A stretch of 64,000 nucleotides of DNA. Source: Saccharina japonica (lineage: Eukaryota > Sar > Phaeophyceae > Laminariales > Laminariaceae). A model generated the notes under the pieces. That model had not been told where the DNA came from and did no database searches. It was given only the letters and a program-made list of their open reading frames with translations. Below, in pieces: positions 12,601-22,699 of the stretch. The stretch is from contig MEHQ01002381.1 of the NCBI GenBank assembly GCA_008828725.1, forward strand, positions 33,452 to 97,451, written 5' to 3'. The first letter of the stretch is position 1. Each line of letters starts with the position of its first letter. Position numbers and translations under genes: made by a program.

Positions 12601-15600
12601 GATGCCTGGCGGATCCAGTCTGCTGCTTCGAAGCGGCTCCGATCCGAGAAGACCCCTCGCTTGTGCGTGACTACACGCGCGAGGCCGAGACGTGGGCCGA
12701 CCCCCACGGACCCTGCCTCCCAGCATGGGAAGGAGTCCACCGAGGCGTTCGCTTCGACATGCGCAGCCCTTTGCGAAGCTTTCTGGGAGAAGCGGACGGT
12801 TGGCTGCCATACTCGTAAGACGTTGAGGCCCGCCGCTGCAGAGGCAGTAGTACGTAGTGCGGCGAGACCACAAGTGTCCAGAGATTTGCTCGGTTATGAA
12901 CGGTGCGGGAATACCACCAAGCGGCACTACGTAGCCATCGTAGACTGGCACTTGTCGGAAGGACATCTCCTCTTCCAGACCCCCCCGAAACCTCGGCGGG
13001 CGAGCGCGCCCCCCCCACTACTGGCCGCGAAGATGACTGCTGTAAACTTGCAGGCATATATACATGCGGAGGTCGACGCTCTTTGACCAAAGCTACACCG
13101 TGCATGCTCCTTCCGAGTCGTAGGCGGGGAGGGGGNTGTACTCATGTCGTGCACGGCCGTAGTCATATGACCATAGACCCTCGCATCCCTACAATGCCGG
13201 GACGGAGCACGTTGGGTTTTCACCAACCGGGAGGGGGGGGGGCACTTAGCCTGCAGTTGGCAGGCACACCGGTTGACGCCATCATGCGGCCAGTCGGGTG
13301 GAAAACCCGTTCCGTGGCAAATAGAGAGGTATATCGGGGCGACGACGACCTACAGCAGTGCAACCCCGAAGCGGAACGGGTCAGGATGCAGCGCGGACAC
13401 GGGGCCAACGCCTACGACAGGCAGCACACACACAGAACTGGCGTACGACCAAGCGAACCGGTTGCCGTTGACACCGGAGTTCCAGAAACGCTTTCCCGCT
13501 TTCAGGTCAACTGCGTCGAGGGCATCTACTATAGTAAAAAGGTCTATTACCGGGGACGTAGGGAATAGCATAGCATGCAGAGGCGTTGCTTTGCATGCGG
13601 TCCCAGTGACACTTCTTCGAGATTGGCTGGTCCGCTCCGCCTCCTGGCGATTCCATGTTCAAGCAAAAACACACGGAATGAGGCCATCCTTGGTTCACGC
13701 ACGGGGTATGTCGGCTGGGCTGGGCGGGGCGCGGGCAAAGCCTGCAGATGTGAAGTGTGGCGACAAGTACTCTTCTTCTCGCACTTCCAGGGCTGTAGCG
13801 TAGTGTATTCAATTCGCAATCAATCGTAAAAATTCCGTGTGTGTATAATGTATAATATACAATATGTATGTTAAGCAGTATGATGTCGAGCGGCGTAACT
13901 TGTTGTTTCGTTTCATTTGGCGTTACATTTCGGATGAACATCATGGATCATGGACTCGGACTCGTGGCATGGGCCATGGATCATCAAGACCACGACGACG
14001 ACGATTAATTGTGCTTCGCATCACACGCACGAACGACCGTCTGACCCACTCCGCTTCCTGGCGATTCCATTCAAACAATATTCCACGGACACGCGTACAC
14101 GGGGTTTTGCCAGCTGGGCGGGGCACGGGTCGGCGCTGCGCCCCGACCCGCTCCCCGCCGCGCCTCGCCTGTTAAGTGTTGTACATAGCTTGTGGCTTTG
14201 CCTGGTATTCATCATGTCCAGCTTTTGTACGTACGTGGTCCATACGTACCGGTATGGGGAATACTGAAGCTGTGTCGTAGCTGTGTAGCATTTACTGCTG
14301 TAGGCCCTAGGCCCTGGTCGCGCACGAAACAACTTGAAATTGACGCGACCAAGAGCTGAGCCCAACAAAACAACTCAGATGAAACATTGAATTCGTGCGT
14401 GATTAAGCGACATGATTATTCGAGTGTCGGTTGAAACGTTAGAGCCAAATTCTATGTATCAGATCAACTATCGAATTGATGGTTGACTAGCGACACATCC
14501 TATTGGTTGAACTTGGATTGAGCAGAAAGTTTTGGGGAGGGGATTGCAGAAAATCGATGGAAGGAATTAAACGTCAAAACACCTGTTGAAAAGAAGAGGG
14601 TTTGGGGATTTACATGTATTGACACGACAGCACCCAGCGATAAATCACTGGGAATAGGTCCAAATCTTGTGATTTTTATAGTAAAAATAGATCAAATATA
14701 TAGGTTTTAGTGTGTAACGTAGGTCCCTATTAAATAATAGCTACCAGGTATTTAGTAAACTATTTACATGGTCCCGCGAAATATTTGAAAGTATGGGTAT
14801 CACGAAGGTCGCAGGGAACACACATGTATACGCGTACATGATCTCACAACACAAACGCGACAAAAACAATTACCCCACAGGACAGGGTGAATGAAGTATG
14901 GGCGGAACAAAAGCCAGCAGCCCTGGCTGAGAGGCCTCACAGAAGTACGAGTCCATTTCAATCCAATGCTTTCATATACATACGTAGAGTGGAGGCGAAG
15001 CGATACCTCAGAAAGGTCTCAACGAGATCTACCCAAAGCGACTACAATACGCACCTTCCTTGGTGTACTCGTACCCCCATGGTGTGGGCTATGACGCTAT
15101 GGGCTACCAGGTGCGTTCATATGACGGCTCGTCATAGCGTCATAGCCCATATTCCATGTTAGGTGTACCCCCCCGTGCCACAGAGAACATCGGCTCGGAA
15201 AAACTCAATCCAGGAGGTGTGCTACTTACGCGTGCTATGTACATGGTACGGGTACTGCTGCAGACTTTAGGGGGGTACATCCTACTCGTACGCGTACCGC
15301 TGCTGCTGCTGCGTACGAAGACTACGAGTACTGCCTGTAGACTCTGTTGACTACGTACTGCTGCTGTGAGTGTTTGCAAAGACAACAAACAGCAAACAAC
15401 GCAATTTACGTTCGTATGGGGAAACGTTACTCACCGCGCTGCCGTACTTCCTCGGACTCGCCACCCTGCACGTGATCGCATGCGCCCCTCTCCTCCTCCC
15501 TCCGGTTCCTGCTCCTCCTCCTCCTCCTCCTCCTCCTCGCTCTCCTTCTCGCCTCGCCCGCTCTGCCTCCTGCCTCCAAGACCGCTCCGTCCCAGAAAAG

Positions 15601-15803
15601 TCGGAACAAGATGACAGCCCTCTTGTGAACATAGCACCGTCAGCGGCAGCTCGCACGCCTGCGCAAGACGTAGCTCCGCCCGCCGATAAGCCGAACCCCG
15701 CAGCGGAAGGCAGCCCTACTATCATGGCCACCGCCGCCACCACCGTCGTCATCACAAGGGTGGGTGGCAGACGCGCTCTCTTCTTTCTCGGGGTCGCAAC
15801 CAT
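384..15803 (-). CDS. Plastid-type bestrophin-family anion channel (partial, four exons)
   Basis: The protein is read from four exons: 15435-15803, 3433-3576, 1559-1648 and 384-497 (239 residues so far). All joins are phase 0 with GT donors and AG acceptors. The first exon starts at ATG 15803 and gives a basic stretch, a hydrophobic core (VVAAVAMIVGLPSAAGF), then a Ser/Arg/Gly-rich leader. That pattern resembles an ochrophyte bipartite plastid presequence. Exon 2 holds a DWLSNMQNLP segment and the first membrane helix. Exons 3 and 4 carry the family signature LLLVFRTNAAYNRFWE followed by ARKVWGAVTNTCRSLAR, typical of bestrophin/UPF0187 channels. Known relatives in algae and plants are thylakoid chloride or bicarbonate channels, so a role in thylakoid ion balance or carbon concentration is inferred. 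The C-terminal half lies beyond the left edge. Intron 1 is about 11.9 kb, unusually long. Confidence 0.83.
505..905. repeat. GGT/GTT microsatellite
   Basis: About 400 bases of GGTGGT/GTTGGT repeats next to bestrophin exon 4. The repeat makes long open frames (Val/Trp/Gly on plus, His/Thr/Asn/Pro on minus) that are not taken as protein. Confidence 0.95.
1285..1388. repeat. Poly-A tract
   Basis: About 100 bases of nearly pure A in bestrophin intron 3, broken by single C or G and a CCCCC block. On the coding strand it reads as poly-T. Confidence 0.95.
1559..1648 (-). CDS. Bestrophin exon 3: family signature
   Basis: It encodes 30 residues with the RTNAAYNRFWE signature that defines bestrophin/UPF0187 proteins. 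The acceptor is a clean pyrimidine tract ending CCCCCAG, and the donor is GAG|GTGCGT. Confidence 0.9.
1850..1950 (-). repeat. Dispersed repeat family B, poly-C end
   Basis: This copy contains CTCGAAAGGGATGCGTGGTC, then a CAATGGTCAAATGACNAAGG stretch, and ends AACAAATGAGTACCCCCCCC. Other copies are near 35168-35262, 40258-40362, 44967-45030, 45652-45732, 54620-54712, 63737-63812 and 63861-63935. All abut a C (or G on the other strand) homopolymer. No coding capacity is seen. Confidence 0.85.
3085..3420 (-). repeat. Dispersed repeat family A, long copy
   Basis: This copy and 34300-34580 share about 280 bases, from GAGGCAGTTACA through CATTGCTGTCTCAGGAAGTG to CGTCCCGGCATTGTAGGGAT and the CATGCATGA end before a C tract. 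A third long copy, more diverged, covers 2570-2740. Shorter copies hold only the last 100 bases. It looks like a small non-autonomous element with frequent truncation at the end away from the homopolymer. Confidence 0.82.
3433..3576 (-). CDS. Bestrophin exon 2: first membrane segment
   Basis: It encodes 48 residues beginning DWLSNMQNLPKSRLLYNIKD and ending IDDLH at donor CAT|GTGAGT. The middle (LIFNTGFAFLVSMIHFL) is a membrane helix. The acceptor is AAACAG at 3577. An ATG at 3588 lies 12 bases upstream in frame, so a short form starting here is possible, but it would lack any leader. Confidence 0.8.
5120..5405 (-). repeat. GATC-rich element family F
   Basis: A block shared with 7812-8345, 29395-29625 and 33960-34245. 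The common core includes GGATCTGTGCTGTGCAGATC or close variants and a tail of ATGATCTGT nonamers. In this copy the nonamer tail (5220-5400) ends at TCTCCGAGGTGTG. Confidence 0.7.
6790..7515. repeat. 42-45 bp minisatellite with dimeric higher order
   Basis: About 16 copies of a unit starting CGTCGCCAGAAAACGA. Two alternating variants (one ending GATCCTACCC, the other CAGTCTCACCAAAAT) form a dimer of about 88 bases from 7050 to 7390. It keeps an open frame of 176 codons on plus, which is a by-product of unit length rather than evidence for a gene. Confidence 0.9.
7812..8345 (+). repeat. GATC-rich element family F, fullest copy
   Basis: Bounded by inverted CACCTCGGACAGA (7812) and TCTGTCGGAGGTG (near 8345). 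Inside are about 18 tandem copies of the nonamer ACAGATCAT (7828-7990), a unique core, and a second block of GATCTAGATC/TGTAGATGATC repeats. The nonamer array opens long frames on both strands (repeating His-Thr-Asp or Ile-Gln) that are not genes. Confidence 0.75.
9415..9610. repeat. TAC trinucleotide array
   Basis: About 195 bases of CTACTA/CTGCTA repeats in bestrophin intron 1. It produces Leu/Ser/Val homopolymer frames on either strand. Confidence 0.95.
9755..9868 (+). mobile_element. TA-flanked MITE, family T
   Basis: A palindromic element of about 110 bases with ends TTACGGGG…CCCCGTAA and TA on both sides. Its core reads AAATAGGACC, ACACAAAAACCTATATATTT and CAATATTTGGTCCTATTTAC. The TA duplication and termini suggest a Tc1/mariner-type non-autonomous element. 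It cannot code for a protein. Confidence 0.85.
10330..11075. repeat. Degenerate GAGTACTGCGAGTA array
   Basis: Two clusters (10330-10560 and 10825-11075) of loosely repeated TACTGCGAGTACT and AGTACTCGTAG words, many self-complementary. No gene is seen. Confidence 0.7.
11364..11478 (-). mobile_element. TA-flanked MITE, family T
   Basis: Opposite orientation to the 9755 copy, with GGGGGACCATAGTGAACAAG at one end and TTACTATGGTTCCCCGTAA at the other. Confidence 0.82.
11665..11779 (-). mobile_element. TA-type MITE, family T
   Basis: Starts TTACAGAGGACCATAGTAAA; the far end is worn (ATGCTCCCCCGGCA). A still more diverged relative covers roughly 14650-14790. Confidence 0.75.
12018..12056 (-). repeat. 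Interstitial telomere-like tract
   Basis: CTAACCCTAACCGTAACCCT repeats, short and imperfect. Similar TTAGGG-sense tracts occur at 29219-29252 and 31498-31530, with single units near 31634 and 35231. Confidence 0.8.
12371..12815. repeat. Foldback with arms of about 205 bp
   Basis: The arm 12371-12577 is the inverted complement of 12610-12815 with roughly 85 percent identity by eye, around a 32-base spacer. Shared words include GAGTATGGCAGCCAAC, GCAGGGTCCGTGGGGG and GGAGCCGCTTCGAAGCA. Open frames on both strands follow from GC richness. It may be a foldback transposon or an inverted duplication. Confidence 0.85.
13137..13240 (+). repeat. Dispersed repeat family A copy
   Basis: Starts TGTACTCATGTCGTGCACGG after a G tract and an ambiguous base at 13136, and ends GGGTTTTCACCAACCGGG. 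Further short copies are 8826-8889, 36410-36520, 40637-40740, 58862-58905 and 63967-64000. Confidence 0.82.
15435..15803 (-). CDS. Bestrophin exon 1: plastid-targeting leader
   Basis: It encodes 123 residues from ATG 15803 to the donor GCG|GTGAGT at 15435. Residues 1-12 are basic, about 15-33 hydrophobic, and the SAAGF segment resembles the ASAFAP cleavage motif with its conserved Phe. The rest is Ser/Arg/Gly-rich, like a transit peptide, and ends RKYGSA, which joins in phase to DWLSNM in exon 2. GTG or CTG codons further upstream keep the frame open, but 15803 is the first ATG in a good leader context. The link across an 11.9-kb intron is inference from phase and from the family layout. Confidence 0.7.
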
Positions 15804-16789
15804 CCTTCCACTGCCTGTGATGTGCTGTCGTCTTGCCTTGCTTGCACCGAGCCCACTGACTGTCAGCACGTCACCAACGCAAGACAGAGTTGAAGTGGGC
15901 GTACTCGTAGCAGCAGCAAACAGCGCAGCAGCAGCAGCAGCAGCAGCGCAGCAGGAGCAGTCCTCACTACACTAGAACCAGTATAAACGGCGGCGGGTTT
16001 TGCCCCTTCAAAAAAAAAATACAAACCACGTACAAGGACAGGGTACAACAAGGGGGGAATATCCCGCTGGCCTGAGGGATTCGACGGGGGGACAGCCTCC
16101 GGAGAGCGAGAGCACACAGCAGTAACAGCGCTTCGCGAGTCCTTGGTTGATCTGCGAGGTGCTCGTAGCAGGTCAGAGGTAGGTGATACTATCGATCTTC
16201 AAAAAAAGTATCGAGGGGAAAAAAAACGCGTTCGTGGCCATTTTCGGGTTTCTACCTTCGGAGGCCGAGTATTTGCGGGGATCGGGGATCATCATCCCTC
16301 GGGCGGTTTGTGCGAAGTTGTTGCCCACACTCCGCCCGTTATTCCCACACCAGCACTCGGCGAGCACAAGGAAGACCTGGCGCCGCTGGTGCTGCGCAAG
16401 CGAATAGCCTTCGAATCCCCACTGCCCCGCTTAGACCAAGAGTCAGCCCAAACGACGAGGAATCGTGGTGGTGGTGGTGGTGGTGGTGGTGGTGCTGCTG
16501 CTGCTGTTGCTGCATCTCACCATCGTATCCTTGGATGGAAATCTTTTTTTCCTCAGGAGCCTCGGACGGCGGGTAATAACAACTGGCTGACCGGCCGACT
16601 TCGCTTACGAGTGCGCCGTTGCGCGCACATTCTTCGGGGAGGGGGACATCGCAACGCAAGCGGGCCTGCTACGGGTCCTCCCTCCGGTAACGATCGTACT
16701 GGTGCTGGTGTTCTGCAAGCAAGTAAGTGGTGCTCTGTAGCAACATCAGCAGCAGCAGCAAAGCAGTGCGAGAAGTAGATCGGTGCATC
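15804..16789. other. Upstream of bestrophin; no gene recognised
   Basis: This region holds the presumed bestrophin promoter and leader, a GGT/GCT trinucleotide run at 16465-16515 and moderately GC-rich unique sequence. Frames on both strands over 16143-16888 look like by-products of composition. No family is recognised. Confidence 0.5.
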
Positions 16790-18065
16790 ACGAGGACGGT
16801 CTAGATATCGCGCAACCCACACCCTGCCGAGACCGGCGGGCGAGTCAACGCAGGAGATGTATAGATCGAGTCGAACGCCAACTAACATACCCTACCGAAA
16901 TAGGCAGGTCCTATTCGACCATACATAGTCGGGCAGGCAGGCAGGTAGGCAGGCAGCCGTCATGCGGTATCCTGGATCCTGGAGTGTACGGCGGGTAAAT
17001 TCACGTGCGTGAGAAAAACATGGCAAATTTCTACTCTGGACCAGTTCCTCTCGACGCGGCTTTGACTCAGTTCCTGTTCCAAGCGCATGGATATATCTAC
17101 GGTAGGTAGCGGACGAGCGCCCTGTGCTAGACGAGAGTACAGACGATTGTATGGTGTGATCCTGCAAACACGAATCTGGCATACAGCTTACCGCCTGTTT
17201 CCTGTATCCTGGAAGAGAGTGTGGCGGGTAATACGTAAACCATGGAAGTTACCCGAACCTCCTTCCTCGGCGGCTTAAACCCTTGACCGCAGCCTTTGCC
17301 CTGCCGAGACCGGTGGGGGAGCCAAGGCAGGAGGTGTGACGGGCGAGGTGAATGCCTCAACCAAGCATCCTATCAACCTGTCGTAGGCAGGTCCCATTCG
17401 GCCGTTCGGGCATGTAGGCGTCGTTCGGTATCCTGAATCCTGGATTCTGGATCCTGGATACTGGATCCTGGAGTACGGCGGGTAAATTCAGTAAAAACAA
17501 AACACGGCAAATTGGTACGTATATACTCGTACCTTCGAAAGCTTCCTCTCGTCGTGGCTTTGACCCAGTTCCTATTCCAAACCTAGCGACAGACTTACAG
17601 CAGTAGGTGTAGCGGAAGCATGCCCGCGTCTAGGCGGGTAGACGATGGTGGCATATGCCCCTGCAAGCACTGCAGTAATGACAGATTGCACAGGGAACGA
17701 TGATCTCTCCGTTTTATTTTGAGCGAGGATTCGAGCTCTATTCCGCGTACAGGACCGACATAATAAACTGAATATCCTGGATCCTGCAACATGGAACAGA
17801 GCACGGCGGGTTCGGAGTATTATAACCACGCAAACCACTCGAACTTCCTTCCACGGCAGCTTTAGACTGTTACCGCAGCCCTTGCCCACCCGAGCCCAGC
17901 GGGCGAGCCAAGGCAGGAGATGTATCGGTTCGAGGTGAACGCCCATCCAAGCATCCCACGTATCGTCATGCAAGGCGTATCCAATGGGGCAATCCCAGCA
18001 CGCAGGCGTTGTGCGGTACAGCCTACAGTAGATCTTGGGTCCTGGAGTACTGTACGGTGGGCTAA
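16790..18065. repeat. Three tandem units of about 490-590 bp
   Basis: Units begin near 16805, 17290 and 17880 with CCGAGACCGGNGGGNGAG and a GGCAGGAGNTGT word. Each contains TATCCTGGATCCTGGAGT and ACGGCGGGTAAATTC. Short GGATCCT arrays sit inside. No reading frame is conserved between units. Confidence 0.75.
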
Positions 18066-18229
18066 CAAAAAAGGAACAGCCACAACGTTCTTACGGTTTG
18101 CGGTGGCTTGTTCCCTGGGATACGCCTGGTATGTATAACATGTAAGGGTGCGGGTTGGTGGAATTAATAAGTATTGAGTTGGGCAAGTGTTAATTGATAA
18201 ATACCCTGGTACCTGGTGCTACGAGGGGA

Positions 18230-18334
18230 TATACGTAGTAAAGTAGGACCTACGATACAGATGAAAACCTACACATTTGCCTATGTTTACTATTAATAAC
18301 AATAGTTGGTCCTGTTTACTACGGTCCCCCGTAA
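18230..18334 (+). mobile_element. TA-type MITE, family T
   Basis: Core AGTAGGACCTACGATACAG and end CTACGGTCCCCCGTAA. It lies just before the tRNA-palindrome array. Confidence 0.8.
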
Positions 18335-19017
18335 TAGTATATATGAGGAGTTTGTGTGGAGGTTGCCCTATAGCAGGGCGGTGCAGGGGAGCTCCGAGGG
18401 GACGGAGCTAGCATGGTCGGCCACTTAACCGAGCACTTTCCTTCGTTGAGATGTAGGAAACGAGAAAGAGAGCGCACCTCGATGAGGGCTGATCATTCCC
18501 GTAGGCTCCGGTCAGAGCAGCAGGGTCTAGGGGAGGACGTTCAGGCCGTGGCTTTAGCCAGGGGGACGCAGCGCCTCATTTTCAGTACACAGTCTGCAGG
18601 TCTTAGTGCCTGGTACTACATACAGTAAACGTCTCTTCCAGAGGCCGTGTGTGTGGTAAGAGGATTATGCGATATACGTATGAACGAAGGAATCCACATC
18701 GTCCTATTTTGTATTGACCGAGCATCTGTCTTTGTTATAGAATGCTTTCAGCGCTGTTGAGTGAGGGTGCGCACTACACCACTACCGGAGAAATGGGCCT
18801 ACGTCGTATGGCTGACTCGTCCACGAACAGTGATGTGGTTGTATCTAAGAAACTGGTCCGTGTTTTTGAACACGACAAAAGGAGGGGATACAATCAACAT
18901 TACTGTTCGTGGACGAGTCAACCATACGATGTAACACCCAGTCGTCCGGTAGGAGTGCGGTTCGTACCCTCACTCCACGGTGCCGAAATCTGTCTCGACC
19001 GGCCGTGTGAGGCTTAA

Positions 19018-19625
19018 CCCTCTCACGACCTCAGAGAGGAAATTTGACGAAAAATAGAGACAGATTCAGCAACGACCACTACATGATCGGGGGATGCTAT
19101 AACTAGCTGTCCGAATTCCAATGCAAAGAGTCATATATACGGCACGGGCACAGCATTTTCTTAGCCGTATAAAACCGAGCGCTATGGGGCACGGAAACAA
19201 GCGGTCACCCACACCTCCACAGCTATACCCCTGAATTCATCAGGAGCCCGGGGCCAGCATCGCTGCGCATCCGGCCAGATAGGTGGACACGCAGAAGCAC
19301 TCACAGGTAGCAACATTCAGAGTGTGGCATTATGTGGTGACATCCCAGCCGGTATCCGTGTCGCATGCATGCGTACATAGCAGTAGGAAACCCGCTAGGA
19401 TATCCTAGAATGGCCTACTGTAGATGCCACAGCGTCCCCCCAAAGTACAGAAACCCACAGGCCCGAAGGGACTTGGGGCACTTGACGAACAGAAGAAGGA
19501 AGAAAAATACAAGATATTTCTTAAACCGCTCGTAGACGGTTGATGACTCAAAAAAAACTATCATTGTTTTGATCGCTATCCCTTATTTCCCTCATAACCC
19601 TTAAAAGGGGTCCGTCTTAAAGGGG
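19018..19625. mobile_element. TTAA-flanked (piggyBac-like) MITE inside a tRNA-like D loop
   Basis: 608 bases bounded by TTAA on both sides, starting CCCTCTCACG and ending TTAAAGGGG. It splits a satellite tRNA-Ser copy: its 5' part ends at 19013 and its 3' part resumes at 19630-19690. TTAA targets and CCC/GGG ends are typical of piggyBac-type elements. No transposase is present. Confidence 0.8.
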
Positions 19626-20048
19626 TTAAGTTAGCGGCGTGCTAAGCCGTTGGGGTTTGCGTTGTGTGAGTTCCAATATCATCGTCGACGTCAATGTGGA
19701 AGTCGTTGCCCTATAGCAGGGAGGTAGCGGGGAGCCCCGAGGGAACAGACCTAACGTGGTCGGCCACTTACCCGAGCACTTTCCTTCGCTATGATGTAGC
19801 AGGCTGAACTCGGCGCTGTGGAGTGAGGGTACGAACTGCAATACCGGAAGACGTGCTAGACGCCCTATGGTTGACTCGTCCACGAACAGTGATGTGACTG
19901 CATCTAAGGAACTGGCCCGTGTTTTTCAACACGACAGATGGAGGGGATTCAATCAACATCACCGTTCGTGGATGAGTCAACCATATGACGTAAACCGGGT
20001 CTTCCGGTAGTGTAGTTCGTACCCTCACCCCATGTAGCCGAAATGAAT

Positions 20049-20136
20049 GTCGACGTGGCCGAGTGGTCGAAGTAAGATATCAGCTCGCTAAGCCGTTGGG
20101 GGTTTGCGCGTGTGAGTTTAAATCTCATCGTCGACG
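20049..20136 (+). tRNA. tRNA-Ser(GCU)-like copy, probably pseudo
   Basis: The acceptor GTCGACG pairs with CGTCGAC (7/7), discriminator G, then encoded CCA. The anticodon loop is TCGCTAA with GCT, and a long class II variable arm is present. The T stem GTGAG/CTCAT is intact. The T loop TTTAAAT lacks the TTCGAAT consensus, so the B box is weak. One anticodon-stem pair is mismatched. Confidence 0.65.
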
Positions 20137-21263
20137 CCAACGTGCAGGTCGCCCTATAGCAGGGCGGTACATGGGGGACCGTCAGGTGGCGAGAGCTAGC
20201 GTCCTCGGCCGCTTAACCGAGCACTTCCCTTCGCTATGATATGGACTGATTTCGGTGCCGTGGCGTGGGGGTTCGAACTACAAAACCGGAGTACCGGGTT
20301 TACGTCGTATGGTTGGCTCGTCCACGAACAGCAATGCGGTTGCATCTAGGAAACTGGTCCGTGTTTTTCAACATGACTTAAACAGGGGATACAATCCCAC
20401 CGGGTCTTCCGGTAGTGAACCGGGTCTTCCGGTAATGCAGTTTGTACCCTCACTCCACGGCGCTGAAATCAGTATCGACGTGACGGAGTGGTCAAGGTAA
20501 GGTAACAGTTTGCGAAGACGATGTGCGCGTGCGTTTAAATCTCATCGTCAACCCCAATGCGGAATATGCCCTATAGCAGAAACGTACATGATACTGTCGA
20601 GTGACCAGAGCTAGCGTGGCCCGCCGCTTAACCAAGCGTTTTCCTTCGCCATGATATAGACTGATGTCGGAGTCGTGGAGCAAGGGTACGAAATACACAC
20701 CAGGAGGCTGGGTTTACGTCGTATGCTTCACTCGTTCACGAACGGTGATGTGATCGTATCTAAGAAAATGGTCCGTGTTTTTCTATAGTATTATTTAGCG
20801 CTGTCGCCGATCATTCAATGTAAGTATTGGATTTGGATGAGGCCTCCTGCCCCGGCGGAGGGCCTCGCCCGGGATAAACTCCGCGCTGAGTGCGCTCTCA
20901 GCGCGGTGTCTCTCCCTGGAATTGAAAATGACCGTGCAGAAAAAGACTACTAATCAAGCTTGTAGGGTGGGTGGGAAGGTCTGTATTTTTCCTGCACCTA
21001 TTACCCTGTGCATCGCTGCTCGGCTCGCTCTCGACCGAATGATGGAGGGGCAGCACACCGAATCTCATACAACCGAACCAAAGCTGGAACCACCTCTTTT
21101 GTTCCAACGGTTGTTTCCCGCTGATTGGTCAACGATTTTACAACACGACAGGTACCGAGAGGATACAATCACATCACGGTTCATGGACGAGTCAACCATA
21201 TGACGTAAACGGGGTCTTCCGGTAGTGTAGATCGAACCCTCACCCCATGTAGCCGAAATGAAT

Positions 21264-21351
21264 GTCGACATGGCCGAGGGGTCCGAGGAAAGATAACAGC
21301 TCGCTAGGCTATTGGGGTTTGCGCGTGTGAGTTTAAATATCATCGTCGACG
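21264..21351 (+). tRNA. tRNA-Ser(GCU)-like copy, degraded
   Basis: Acceptor GTCGACA/CGTCGAC with one mismatch, anticodon loop TCGCTAG, T loop TTTAAAT and T stem GTGAG/ATCAT. The copy is followed by CCA. Confidence 0.55.
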
Positions 21352-21702
21352 CCAACGTGTAGGTTGCCCTATAGCAGAGCGGTACATGGGATCGCCGAGG
21401 GAACAGAGCGAGCGTCGTCGGCCGCTTAACCGAGCACTTTCCTTCGCTATGATATTGACTGATTTCGGCGCCATCGAGTGAGGATACGAACTAAAACAAC
21501 GGAGTGCCGGGGTTACGTCGTATGGTTGGCTCGTCCACGAACAGAAAGGCGATTGCATCTAGGAAACTGGTCCGTGTTTTTCAACACGACAGAAGCAGGG
21601 GATACAATCACATCACTTTTCGTGGACGAGTCAACCATACGACGTAAACCTGGTCTTCTGGTAGTGTAGTTCGTACCGTTACTCCACGGCGACGAAATCA
21701 AC

Positions 21703-21782
21703 ATCGACGCGTCCGAGTGGTCGAGGTCAGGTAACAGTTCGCTAAGCCGTTGCGCGCGTGCGTTTAAATCTCATCGTCGACC
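21703..21782 (+). tRNA. tRNA-Ser(GCU)-like copy, degraded
   Basis: Anticodon loop TCGCTAA with stem CAGT/GCCGT imperfect; the variable arm is shortened. The 3' end CGTCGACCCCA keeps an encoded CCA. Confidence 0.5.
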
Positions 21783-21890
21783 CCAATGTGGAGTATGCCC
21801 TATATAGCAGAACAGTACATGATACCGCCGAGTGACCAGAGCTAGCGTGGTCCGCCGCTTAACTAACCCCTTTCCTTCGCTATGATATAG

Positions 21891-22133
21891 ACTGATATTG
21901 GTGTCGTGGAGTGAGGTACGAAATACCCTACCGGGAGGCTGAGTTTACGTCGTATGGTTCGCTCGTCCACGAACAGTGATGTGATTGTATCAAAGAAACT
22001 GGAACGTGTTTTTCAACACGAAAGAAGGAGGGATACAATCACATCACCATTCGTGGACGAGTCAACCATATGACGTAAACGGGATCTTCCGGTAGTGTAG
22101 TTCGTACCCTCACTCCACGGCGCCGAAATCAGT
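21891..22133 (+). repeat. Exemplar palindrome of the satellite unit
   Basis: The arm 21891-21992 pairs with 22031-22133; matching words include TTTACGTCGTATGGTT against AACCATATGACGTAAA and CTCGTCCACGAACAGTGATG against its complement. The 38-base loop holds its own stem, CGTGTTTTTCAACACG, nearly unchanged in all complete units. As RNA it would form a hairpin of about 240 nt with an apical stem. Confidence 0.9.
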
Positions 22134-22215
22134 ATCGACGTGGCCGTGTGGTCAAAGTAGTGGCTTGCTAGGCCGTTGGGCGTTGCCCGCGTGATTTCCA
22201 ATCTCATCCTTGACG
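22134..22215 (+). tRNA. tRNA-Ser(GCU)-like copy, degraded
   Basis: Acceptor ATCGACG/CCTTGAC is partly broken. The anticodon loop TTGCTAG carries GCT, the variable arm GGGCGTTGCCC is well formed, and CCA follows. Confidence 0.5.
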
Positions 22216-22699
22216 CCAATACGAAGGTTGCTTAAAAGCAGAGTGGTACAAGGGGAACCGCGAGGGGACATAACAAGCGTAATCGGCCGCCTAAACGAGA
22301 GATCCCTCCTCAGCTACGATGTAGACTGACTTTGGCGCCGTGGAGTGAGGATACAAACTACATTACCGGAAGACTGGGTTTACATCGTATGGGTGGCTCG
22401 TCCACGAACAGTGACGGGATCGTATCCATAAAAACTGGTCCGTGTTTTTCAGCATGACAGAAGCAGGAGGTACAACCACGTCATTGTTCATGAACGAGTG
22501 AACCATACGACGTAAAGTTTGGACGACTGGAAAAAAAAGCGACCATTTTTTTACTGTAGCACTATGTTTACTTGGTTTTACGTATATAGAAAAATGGCCC
22601 TTTTGTTTTAGTACTCATGTTTACTTGGTCTTCCAGAAGTGTAGTTCGTACCCTCATTCCAGGGAAAAGAAAACTGTGTCGGCGCGTCCATGTGATTAA

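Noticed and set aside
12364-13105. Overlapping frames of 135-200 codons on both strands
   Set aside because: They arise from a GC-rich inverted repeat; the two arms code for each other's complement and no family is recognised.
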